DNA of 64,000 nt from Mesorhizobium sp. B2-8-5 (lineage in GTDB: Bacteria; Pseudomonadota; Alphaproteobacteria; Rhizobiales; Rhizobiaceae). Made by a program: the position numbers and the translations under genes. Position 1 is the stretch's first letter. Every line of letters starts with the position of its first letter. Location: the NCBI RefSeq assembly GCF_006440675.2, contig NZ_CP083951.1, positions 3,815,501-3,879,500 on the forward strand, in the 5' to 3' direction. Shown here piece by piece: positions 17,379 to 25,090 of the stretch. The notes under the pieces are model-generated. The model was not told the DNA's origin. It saw only the letters and a program-made list of their open reading frames with translations, and made no database searches.

Positions 17379-18746
17379 ATGAGCCAGAGATCCTGCCTGT
17401 CCGTCATCCTCGCCGCCGGCGAGGGCACGCGCATGAAAAGCGCTACGCCCAAGGTGCTGCATGCGATTGCCGGGCTGCCGATGGTGGCTCACGTGGTGAG
17501 GGCCGCCGAAGGAGCTGGCGCGACCGGCGTGGCGCTGGTGATCGGCCACGGCGCCGACGAGATGCGCAAGGCGGCGCAGAAATTCGCGCCCAAGGCGGAA
17601 ACGTTCGTGCAGGAGAAGCGGCTCGGCACCGCGCATGCCGTGCTTGCTGCTCGCGAAGCGATATCAAAGGGTTATGACGATATTCTCGTCATGTTCGGCG
17701 ACACGCCGTTGATCGATGCGCGGGCGCTGGCGGCTGCGCGGCAGAAGTTGGCGGAGGGCGCCGCCGTCGCCGTCATCGGCTTTCGTCCGCCAAGCCCGAC
17801 CGGCTACGGCCGTTTGATCGAAAAGGGCGGCCGTCTCGTCGCCATCCGCGAGGAGAAGGACTGTTCCGAGGCGGAAAAGAAGATCGGCTTCTGCAATGCC
17901 GGCATGATGGCGGTGGCGGGCAAGCATGCGCTGCGGCTGCTCGACAAGGTCGGCAACAAGAACGCCAAGGGCGAGTTCTACCTCACCGACATCGTCGAGA
18001 TCGCCGGTGCGGAAGGCCTCGATGTGGTGGCGACGGAAGCCAGCTTCGAAAGTGCGCTCGGCATCAACAACCGGGCCGAGCTTGCCGAGGCGGAATCGAT
18101 CTGGCAGGCGCGCCGGCGGCGCGAGGCCATGCTTTCCGGCGTTACGCTGATCGCGCCCGAAACTGTCTATTTCTCGCACGATACCGAAATCGGCGCCGAC
18201 ACGATCGTCGAGCCGAATGTCTGGTTCGGTCCGGGCGTCAGGATCGCGTCGGGCGTCAAGATCCACGCTTTCAGCCATATCGAGGGCGCGACGATCGCCT
18301 CGAACTGCGATGTCGGGCCGTTTGCGCGGCTCAGGCCCGGCGCCGATCTTCGAAACAAGGCAAAGGTCGGTAATTTCTGCGAGGTCAAGCAGGCGACGAT
18401 CGAGGAGGGCGCCAAGGTCAACCACCTGACCTATATCGGCGACGCGCGCGTGGGTGCCGCGGCCAACATCGGCGCGGGCACCATCACCTGCAATTATGAC
18501 GGCTACTCGAAATTCTTCACCGACATCGGCGAGGGGGCCTTTGTCGGCTCGAATTCCTCGCTGGTGGCGCCTGTCACGATCGGCAAGGGCGGCTATATCG
18601 CCTCCGGCAGCGTGATCACCGAGAGCGTGCCGGACGACGCGCTGGCCTTCGGTCGCGCCCGCCAGAAGACGATCCCCGGCAAGGGCAAGGAGCTGCGCGA
18701 GCGCTTCGCCTCGGCCGCCGCGGCGAGGAAGAAGGCGGCGGAATGA
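17379..18746 (+). CDS. glmU: Bifunctional GlmU: GlcN-1-P acetyltransferase / UDP-GlcNAc pyrophosphorylase
   Basis: A 455-residue protein. The N-terminal nucleotidyltransferase half has [18 protein letters not shown] (residues 11-28, uridyltransferase signature with R and K) and GDTPLI. From about 250 on are left-handed beta-helix hexapeptide repeats ([31 protein letters not shown]). It makes UDP-GlcNAc for peptidoglycan and lipopolysaccharide from GlcN-1-P, acetyl-CoA and UTP. It is followed by glmS, 234 bases downstream, the enzyme two steps earlier in the same route. Confidence 0.97.
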   Translation: MSQRSCLSVILAAGEGTRMKSATPKVLHAIAGLPMVAHVVRAAEGAGATGVALVIGHGADEMRKAAQKFAPKAETFVQEKRLGTAHAVLAAREAISKGYDDILVMFGDTPLIDARALAAARQKLAEGAAVAVIGFRPPSPTGYGRLIEKGGRLVAIREEKDCSEAEKKIGFCNAGMMAVAGKHALRLLDKVGNKNAKGEFYLTDIVEIAGAEGLDVVATEASFESALGINNRAELAEAESIWQARRRREAMLSGVTLIAPETVYFSHDTEIGADTIVEPNVWFGPGVRIASGVKIHAFSHIEGATIASNCDVGPFARLRPGADLRNKAKVGNFCEVKQATIEEGAKVNHLTYIGDARVGAAANIGAGTITCNYDGYSKFFTDIGEGAFVGSNSSLVAPVTIGKGGYIASGSVITESVPDDALAFGRARQKTIPGKGKELRERFASAAAARKKAAE

Positions 18747-18980
18747 TTTTCAGCGCTTCCTTGCGGAGGCGGTTGCAACTCGGTCAGATATGAACGAGTG
18801 GAAACCAGGGCCCTGAAAACCCGAGCGGTTCAGGTAACCGGATTGCAAGCGCAGTCTGGCATTGTGCACTGGCAAAGAACCGTTCCGCTGACACGGAACG
18901 AAACGCAAAGTGACTTTCGCGGCAAGCCGGCAGTCCCTAGATAACGCCGGGTTTTCCGCTCGGAATCGGGGGCAATCGCC

Positions 18981-20804
18981 ATGTGCGGTATCGTTGGAAT
19001 CGTCGGCCGAAGCCAAGTCGCGCCGCTCATCGTCGATGCGCTGAAGCGGCTTGAATATCGCGGCTACGACTCGGCCGGTGTCGCCACCATCGAGAAGGGC
19101 GAGCTCGGCCGCCGCCGCGCCGAAGGCAAACTGATCAACCTCGAACGCCGGCTGAAGGACGAACCGCTCGACGGCACGATCGGCATCGGCCACACGCGCT
19201 GGGCGACGCATGGCGTGCCCAACGAGACCAACGCGCATCCGCATTTTTCCGAAGGCGTCGCCATCGTCCACAACGGCATCATCGAGAATTTCGCCGAGCT
19301 GCGCGACGAACTCACTCGCGACGGCTACAGCTTCGCCTCGCAGACCGACACGGAGGTCGTCGCGCATCTGGTGGCGCGCGAGCTCGCCAAGGGGCTGAAG
19401 CCCGTGGAAGCCGCGTATGCGGCGCTGAAGCGGCTCTCCGGCGCTTTCGCGCTGGCAATCATGTTCAAGAGCGACGAGGACCTGATCGTCGGCGCCCGCA
19501 ATGGTCCGCCTCTGGCCGTCGGCCATGGCGATGGCGAGATGTTTTTGGGCTCGGACGCGATCGCGCTGGCGCCCTTCACCAACTCGATCACCTATCTCGA
19601 GGACGGCGACTGGGCGGTGGTGCGCCGCGAAAGCGTTGCGATCTACGACATCGACGGCAACAAGGTCGACCGCAAGCGCCAGCAATCGCTGTCGACCAGC
19701 TTCATGGTCGACAAGGGAAACCGCCGGCATTTCATGGAAAAGGAAATCCATGAGCAGCCGGAGGTGATCTCGCACACGCTGGCGCATTACGTGGATTTCG
19801 TCTCGGGCGTGTCGAAGCCGCTCGACCTACCGTTCGACTTCGCCAAGATCGGCCGGCTGGCGCTCTCGGCCTGCGGGACCGCCTATCTCGCCGGGCTGAT
19901 CAGCAAATACTGGTTCGAGCGCTATGCACGGCTGCCGATCGATATCGATGTCGCCTCGGAATTCCGCTATCGCGAGATGCCGCTGTCGGCCAACGACGCG
20001 GCCTTCTTCATCTCGCAGTCTGGTGAGACGGCCGACACGCTGGCCTCGCTGCGCTATTGCCGCCAGGCCGGCATGAAGATCGGCGCCGTGGTCAATGTGC
20101 GCGAATCGACCATGGCGCGTGAATCCGACGTCGTGCTGCCGACACTTGCCGGACCGGAAATCGGCGTCGCCTCGACAAAGGCTTTCACCTGCCAGCTATC
20201 CGTCTTGGCTGCGCTCGCGGTCCGCGCCGGCGTGGCGCGCGGCACGATCTCGCGCGACGAGGAAAAGCGGCTGGTGCGCGAGCTTTCCGAGGCGCCGCGC
20301 TTCGCTACCCAGGTGCTGAAGCTCGACGAGCAGATCGAGCGGATCTCGCGCGAGCTCTCGCGCTACAAGGACGTGCTCTATCTCGGCCGCGACACCAATT
20401 TCCCGCTGGCGATGGAAGGCGCGCTGAAGCTCAAGGAGATTTCCTACATCCACGCCGAAGGCTATGCCGGCGGCGAACTGAAGCATGGGCCGATCGCGCT
20501 GATCGACGAGAACATGCCGGTAATCGTCATCGCGCCGCATGACCGCATCTTCGAAAAGACGGTCTCGAACATGCAGGAAGTGGCGGCGCGCGGCGGCAAG
20601 ATCATCCTGATCACCGACGCGAAGGGCGCCGCGCATGCAGGCATCAAGACGATGGAGACGATCATCCTGCCCGAAGTGCCGGAGATCATCTCGCCGATCA
20701 TCTACGCCCTGCCGATCCAGATGCTGGCCTATTTCACCGCGGTCTTCATGGGCACCGATGTCGACCAGCCGCGCAATCTGGCGAAGTCGGTGACGGTGGA
20801 GTAG
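18981..20804 (+). CDS. glmS: Glutamine-fructose-6-phosphate aminotransferase (isomerizing)
   Basis: A 607-residue protein. MCGIVGIVG gives the N-terminal nucleophile Cys after Met removal (Ntn glutaminase domain, about 1-225, with RWATHG and NGIIENF). Two SIS domains follow (about 285-425 and 460-590: SACGTAYLAG, SQSGETADT, STKAFTCQL, SYIHAEGYAGGELKHGPIAL). It makes GlcN-6-P, the committed step of amino-sugar synthesis. The 234-base leader contains a GTTCCG/CGGAAC hairpin but no glmS ribozyme that I can identify. The stop is followed by the repeat-flanked GIY-YIG module. Confidence 0.97.
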   Translation: MCGIVGIVGRSQVAPLIVDALKRLEYRGYDSAGVATIEKGELGRRRAEGKLINLERRLKDEPLDGTIGIGHTRWATHGVPNETNAHPHFSEGVAIVHNGIIENFAELRDELTRDGYSFASQTDTEVVAHLVARELAKGLKPVEAAYAALKRLSGAFALAIMFKSDEDLIVGARNGPPLAVGHGDGEMFLGSDAIALAPFTNSITYLEDGDWAVVRRESVAIYDIDGNKVDRKRQQSLSTSFMVDKGNRRHFMEKEIHEQPEVISHTLAHYVDFVSGVSKPLDLPFDFAKIGRLALSACGTAYLAGLISKYWFERYARLPIDIDVASEFRYREMPLSANDAAFFISQSGETADTLASLRYCRQAGMKIGAVVNVRESTMARESDVVLPTLAGPEIGVASTKAFTCQLSVLAALAVRAGVARGTISRDEEKRLVRELSEAPRFATQVLKLDEQIERISRELSRYKDVLYLGRDTNFPLAMEGALKLKEISYIHAEGYAGGELKHGPIALIDENMPVIVIAPHDRIFEKTVSNMQEVAARGGKIILITDAKGAAHAGIKTMETIILPEVPEIISPIIYALPIQMLAYFTAVFMGTDVDQPRNLAKSVTVE

Positions 20805-20848
20805 GTTTCGCTACCGTTGCAAGTTGCGGATGACGCCAACGGCCCCAC

Positions 20849-20913
20849 TTCGTCATCCACGGGCGGAGCAGGAGCGAAGCTCCTGCGCAGACCCGAGGAT
20901 CCATTCCGTGACG
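20849..20913 (+). repeat. Left ~65-bp arm of inverted repeat flanking the GIY-YIG pseudogene
   Basis: It starts TTCGTCATCCACGGGCGGAG, contains GCAGGAGCGAAGCTCC, and ends CCGAGGATCCATTCCGTGAC. The reverse complement of 21296-21362 has the same beginning and end with only small internal differences (GCAAGGAGCGAAGCGACGCG). Confidence 0.9.
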
Positions 20914-20975
20914 CAAGCCAAAGAATGCAACCCATCAGAATGGTCGCGTGATCATCCATCCGTTATCCTTCATGC

Positions 20976-21268
20976 ATGACGGGTTATGTTTATATGACTG
21001 CGAGCAAGAAGCGCGGCACCATCTACATCGGGGCCACAAACGATCTTAGCCGTCGGATGCCGGAGCACAGACCGGCGAAGGCTCGCGCTTTACCGGGCGC
21101 TATGGTGTGCAACGCCTGGTCTGGTACGAGGAATATTTCGACATCCGAGACGCCATCCAACGCGAGACATCGCTGAAACGCTGGCCGCGCCAATGGAAGA
21201 TCGAACTAATCGAGAAGGCTAATCCAGAGTGGTTCGAGCTTTTCCGCGGCACGGGTGGTAGCGCCTAA
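20976..21268 (+). pseudogene. GIY-YIG nuclease family protein, one-base frameshift
   Basis: The first frame reads MTGYVYMTASKKRGTIYIGA, then TNDLSRRMPEHR, the GIY-YIG core (Y-V-Y and I-Y-I-G-A-T). After about 21070 homology moves to another frame: TGEGSRFTGRYGVQRLVWYE, then the E/RETSLKRWPR segment and 'WKIELIEKANPEWFEL' to TAA 21268. The second frame starts at 21071, 95 bases after the ATG, so one base has been lost near CACAGACC. Restored, it would be ~97 residues, the normal size of the YhbQ/UvrC-like single-domain family. It could be a real pseudogene or a sequencing slip. It lies exactly between a pair of ~66-bp inverted repeats. Confidence 0.85.
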
Positions 21269-21295
21269 TTCTGCAATGATTTGATCCGCCGCAAA

Positions 21296-21362
21296 CGTCA
21301 CGGAATGGATCCTCGGGTCTACGCGCGTCGCTTCGCTCCTTGCTCCGCCCGTGGATGACGAA
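21296..21362 (-). repeat. Right ~67-bp arm of inverted repeat flanking the GIY-YIG pseudogene
   Basis: It starts CGTCACGGAATGGATCCTCG and ends CTCCGCCCGTGGATGACGAA. It is the near-complete reverse complement of 20849-20913. The inverted pair spans 514 bases with the nuclease in the middle. Confidence 0.9.
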
Positions 21363-21499
21363 GGAAAGGATGTTTCGGCTAATCGTGAACGGAAGCAGCT
21401 TCCGTTTGGAACGTAAAGAGCTGTGATCTTGGCTCTCTATCATAGCATGGTACATGTCGCGAGGAGGGCCGCCCGCCTAACCTTTGAGGATACTGGGTT

Positions 21500-21799
21500 A
21501 TGCTCAAGTTTGCACGCCCCATCCACCCCGGAGAATTCCTGCGCGAGGAGTATCTGGTGCCGCTCGGCATGAGTGCCGGCGTGCTTGCGAAGAAGCTTAA
21601 TCTTCCGCGCACCCGGATCGAGCGCATCGTCAAGGAGGAGGTCGGTCTTACTCCGGATACGGCGCTTCGCTTCGCCAAGTTCTTCAACACCACGCCCGAG
21701 TTCTGGATGAACTTCCAGAAGGCCTACGAGTCGGAGATCGAAGCGAGCAAAATAGCATCGGAACTCGAGAAGATCGTGCCGCTGGATACAGCGGCGTGA
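21500..21799 (+). CDS. higA: HigA-family addiction-module antitoxin (no adjacent toxin)
   Basis: A 99-residue protein. RPIHPGEFLREEYLVPLGMS, then an XRE helix-turn-helix (AGVLAKKLNLPRTRIERIVK) and 'TPDTALRFAKFFNTTPEFWM' are the HigA/VapI hallmark sequence. HigA normally follows higB and represses the pair. Here the 130 bases upstream contain no HigB-like frame in any phase, so it is an orphan or a solitary regulator. GAGGA lies 12 bases before the ATG. It sits just downstream of the inverted-repeat GIY-YIG module, between glmS and DUF502. Confidence 0.9.
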   Translation: MLKFARPIHPGEFLREEYLVPLGMSAGVLAKKLNLPRTRIERIVKEEVGLTPDTALRFAKFFNTTPEFWMNFQKAYESEIEASKIASELEKIVPLDTAA

Positions 21800-21883
21800 C
21801 CAGCGCTCTTTAAAAACTTCGCAGTTCCAAACCGGCTCGCGGTTCACTAATCTCAGCGTTGCAACCTGCGCCGCGGTGAACCC

Positions 21884-22636
21884 ATGTCCGACGCCCTGAA
21901 GACCTCTGGCATGACCCGGCTGAGGAACTATTTCCTGACCGGCTTCGTGGTCTGCGCGCCGCTGGCGATCACGGCCTACATCGCCTGGTCGCTGATCGGT
22001 TGGGTCGATTCCTGGGTGAAGCCCTACATTCCGGTTCGCTACAATCCCGACACCTATCTGCCGTTTCCGGTTCCGGGCTTCGGGCTGATCGTGGCGCTGG
22101 TGCTGATCACGCTGATCGGTTTCCTGACGGCGAATATCGTCGGCCGCGCCATCGTCAATTTCGGCGAACGGCTGCTTGGCCGCATGCCACTGGTGAGGGG
22201 CATCTACGGCTCGCTGAAGCAGATCTTCGAGACGGTGCTGTCGAACAAGGGCGACATGTTCCGCCAGGTGGGCCTCGTCGAATATCCGCGCAAGGGCGTG
22301 TGGTCGCTGGTCTTCGTCGCCAGCGAGAAGGAGACCGAGATCAACCAGAAGCTCGACCAGGAAGGCGATCCGCTGATCGCGGTGTTCATGCCATGCACGC
22401 CCAATCCGACCACCGGCTTCCTGATGTATGTGCACAAATCGGAGATCGTGCCGCTCGACATGTCGATCGAGGACGGAGCCAAGCTGATCGTCTCGGCCGG
22501 CATGGTGGCGCCGGAGGTCAAGGCCAAGCTGGTGACGCTGAATGGCGAACCGGTCGAAGGACCGCTCGCCAATCCGCCGCTCGGCGCTCAGCCGGCGCGC
22601 AGCAGCCGCACCGCCTCGTCGCGGCCGAACAGGTAA
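21884..22636 (+). CDS. DUF502 inner-membrane protein
   Basis: A 250-residue protein with two membrane helices (YFLTGFVVCAPLAITAYIAW and GFGLIVALVLITLIGFLTAN) followed by a conserved soluble domain (PLVRGIYGSLKQIFETV, VFMPCTPNPTTGFLMYVHKS, LDMSIEDGAKLIVSAGMV). This is the DUF502 pattern. The biochemical role is unknown. The 3' end overlaps the 3' end of recG by 49 bases in opposite orientation, so the last 16 codons here are also recG coding sequence. Confidence 0.9.
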   Translation: MSDALKTSGMTRLRNYFLTGFVVCAPLAITAYIAWSLIGWVDSWVKPYIPVRYNPDTYLPFPVPGFGLIVALVLITLIGFLTANIVGRAIVNFGERLLGRMPLVRGIYGSLKQIFETVLSNKGDMFRQVGLVEYPRKGVWSLVFVASEKETEINQKLDQEGDPLIAVFMPCTPNPTTGFLMYVHKSEIVPLDMSIEDGAKLIVSAGMVAPEVKAKLVTLNGEPVEGPLANPPLGAQPARSSRTASSRPNR

Positions 22637-24696
22637 AGCAGCAAGCGCAGCGCCTCGCCGCGCTCGGACTGCAATTCCGGGTCGCGCGACAGGATCAGCC
22701 GCGCATCGTCTCGTGCCGCTTCCAGCAGATCGGCATGGAATTCGATCCGCGCCACCTGGAAGCCGGGCGTGCCGGACTGCCTCGTGCCCAGCAATTCGCC
22801 TTCGCCGCGCAGTTTCAGGTCTTCCTCGGCGATCTTGAAGCCGTCCTCGGTCTCGCGCATCACCGAAAGCCGGCGTTTGGCCGTCTCGCCGAGCGGCTCC
22901 TTGTAGAGCAGCACGCAGGAGGACGGCTTGTCGCCGCGCCCGACCCGGCCGCGCAACTGGTGCAATTGGGCAAGGCCGAAGCGTTCGGCATGCTCGATGA
23001 CCATGATGGTCGCGTCAGGCACGTCGACGCCGACCTCGATGACGGTGGTGGCGATCAGGATGCGCGTTTCGCCCTGCTTGAAGCCGCGCATCGCCTCATC
23101 TTTCTCCGCACCCTTCATGCGGCCGTGCACCAGGCCGATCCGGTCGCCGAAGAGTGGTTTCAGCGAAGCGAAACGGTCCTCGGCCGACATCAGCTTGATT
23201 TCTTCGGATTCCTCGACCAGCGGGCAGATCCAGTAGATTTTTTGCCCCTCGGCGACCGCATCGCGCATGCGTCCGACCAGTTCGTCCAGCCGCTCCATCG
23301 GCAAGGTCACGGTGCGGATCGGCTGTCGGCCGGCCGGCTTCTCGGTCAGCTTCGAGACGTCCATGTCGCCGAAGGCGGTCAACACGAGCGTGCGCGGGAT
23401 GGGTGTGGCCGTCATCACCAGCATGTCGGGCGCGTCGCCCTTGGCGGTGATGGCGAGGCGCTGGTGGACGCCGAAGCGGTGCTGCTCGTCGACGACGGCC
23501 AGCACGAGATCATGGAACGTTACGCTTTCCTGGAACAGCGCATGCGTGCCGACGACGATGTCGACCGCGCCGCTGGCAAGACCGGCAAGCGTCTCCGTGC
23601 GTTCGCGGCCCTTTTCGCGCCCGGTCAGGATGGCAAGGCGCAGGCCGACTTTCTCCGCCAGCGGCGCGATGGTCGCCAGATGCTGGCGCGCCAGGATTTC
23701 GGTCGGCGCCATCAGCGCCGCCTGGCCGCCGGCCTCGACCGCGCGCGCCATGGCAAGCAGCGCCACAACCGTCTTGCCCGAGCCGACATCGCCCTGCAGC
23801 AGGCGCAGCATGCGTTCGGGATCGGCAAGATCTGCGTTGATTTCGCCAAGCGCGAATTCCTGGCTGGGTGTGAGCTTGTAGGGCAGGGCCGCGCGCAGTT
23901 TCTCGACGATGCTGCCGTCGCCGACCAGCGGCCGTCCTGACAGGCGTCGCACCTTTGCCCGCACCAGCGCGAGCGACACCTGACCGGCCAGCAATTCGTC
24001 ATAGGCAAGGCGCCGCCAGGCCGAGCCTTCGACGGCGACGTCGATCGGATCCGCCGGATGGTGGACACGGGCGAGCGAATCGCCAAAGGCGGGGAAGGTC
24101 TGGCGCCGCATGAAGGCGTCGTCCTGCCACTCCGGCAGCTCCGGCAGGCGGCCCAGCGCCTGACCGATGGCGCGGCGCAATACCTTGGCCGACAGCCCGG
24201 CGGTCAGCGGATAGACAGGCTCGACCAAGGGCAGGCCGTCGGCCTCGCTGGCCAAAGCGATATGATCTGGATGGACCATGGTCGGGCGGCCGTTGAACCA
24301 CTCCATGCGGCCGGACACGACAACATGCTCACCAACCGGCATTGCCTTTTCGAGATAGGCGGCATGGGCATGGAAGAAGGTCAACGCGACCTCGCCGGTG
24401 TCGTCATGGGCGTAGACCCGGTAGGGCACCGACCTGTTGCCGCGCGGCGGCGGCTGGTGGCGGTCGACGCGCACTTCGAGCGTGACGATCTGGCCCTCGG
24501 CCGAAAGCGCGATGCCGGGCCGGTTGCGGCGGTCGATCACGGTGTTGGGCAGAACGAACAGAAGGTCGGCCGCGCGCGCGGCGCGGTCGCCGAGATCGGC
24601 CGGCACCACACGCTCGATCAGCAGACCGACTTTCGGGCCGACGCCGGCAAGCGAGGTAATCGGAACGAACAGGGGATCGAGGATGGTGGGACGCAT
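22588..24696 (-). CDS. recG: ATP-dependent DNA helicase RecG
   Basis: A 702-residue protein. The N-terminal wedge/OB domain (about 55-160) is followed by helicase motifs: Walker A GDVGSGKTVVAL (about 301-312), VVDEQHRFG (DEQH-type Walker B), TATPIPRTL (motif III) and QLHQLRGRVGRG (motif VI). The C-terminal TRG motif region follows. RecG remodels stalled forks and branched DNA. It converges with DUF502 and is divergent from sdhE (94 bases between starts). Confidence 0.96.
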   Translation of the reverse strand: MRPTILDPLFVPITSLAGVGPKVGLLIERVVPADLGDRAARAADLLFVLPNTVIDRRNRPGIALSAEGQIVTLEVRVDRHQPPPRGNRSVPYRVYAHDDTGEVALTFFHAHAAYLEKAMPVGEHVVVSGRMEWFNGRPTMVHPDHIALASEADGLPLVEPVYPLTAGLSAKVLRRAIGQALGRLPELPEWQDDAFMRRQTFPAFGDSLARVHHPADPIDVAVEGSAWRRLAYDELLAGQVSLALVRAKVRRLSGRPLVGDGSIVEKLRAALPYKLTPSQEFALGEINADLADPERMLRLLQGDVGSGKTVVALLAMARAVEAGGQAALMAPTEILARQHLATIAPLAEKVGLRLAILTGREKGRERTETLAGLASGAVDIVVGTHALFQESVTFHDLVLAVVDEQHRFGVHQRLAITAKGDAPDMLVMTATPIPRTLVLTAFGDMDVSKLTEKPAGRQPIRTVTLPMERLDELVGRMRDAVAEGQKIYWICPLVEESEEIKLMSAEDRFASLKPLFGDRIGLVHGRMKGAEKDEAMRGFKQGETRILIATTVIEVGVDVPDATIMVIEHAERFGLAQLHQLRGRVGRGDKPSSCVLLYKEPLGETAKRRLSVMRETEDGFKIAEEDLKLRGEGELLGTRQSGTPGFQVARIEFHADLLEAARDDARLILSRDPELQSERGEALRLLLYLFGRDEAVRLLRAG

Positions 24697-24789
24697 CCTG
24701 TCAGCTTATGTCGCGACGGCGGCAGCGCAAAGGCTGACACCGCCCTCTATCCACGCTATATGCGCCGCTTTGGACAGGGATGCGGCGAC

Positions 24790-25077
24790 ATGACCGGAAC
24801 ACAGCGATCAAGCGAGGGGCTCGACGCCCGCCGCCGCAAGCTTCTGTTCCGATCCTGGCATCGCGGCATGCGCGAGATGGACCTGATCCTCGGTTCCTTC
24901 GCCGACGCCGAGATCGGCGCCTTGACCGGCGATGAAATCGACCAATATGAGAGGCTTCTCGAAATCCCCGACACCGAATTCCTGCCGATGGTCACCGGCG
25001 AACGCCCGGTTCCGCCCGATATCGACTGCGCGGTTCTGCGGAAGATCCTGGCGTCGCGCCGGACCATGACATTTTGA
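24790..25077 (+). CDS. sdhE: FAD assembly factor SdhE (succinate dehydrogenase maturation)
   Basis: A 95-residue small helical protein. The conserved RGMREMD (residues 25-31; RGxxE is the flavinylation motif) follows RRRKLLFRSWH, and the C-terminal half has 'DQYERLLEIPDTEFLPMVTG'. SdhE helps covalent FAD attachment to SdhA. ATG 24790 fits the family; the longer frame upstream overlaps recG antisense and is not coding. mfd starts 13 bases after its stop, so they form one unit. Confidence 0.93.
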   Translation: MTGTQRSSEGLDARRRKLLFRSWHRGMREMDLILGSFADAEIGALTGDEIDQYERLLEIPDTEFLPMVTGERPVPPDIDCAVLRKILASRRTMTF

Positions 25078-25090
25078 AAAACGCATATTC

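Noticed and set aside
18747..18980. glmS ribozyme in the glmU-glmS gap
   Set aside because: Only a small GTTCCG/CGGAAC hairpin was found. The ribozyme core is not evident, and the class is not typical of this group.
21370..21499. Possible HigB toxin upstream of higA
   Set aside because: No frame has the RelE/HigB length or motifs; the longest short frames are 18-30 codons.
22000..23940. 646-residue plus-strand frame
   Set aside because: It covers DUF502 in another frame and recG antisense; both real genes have clear motifs.
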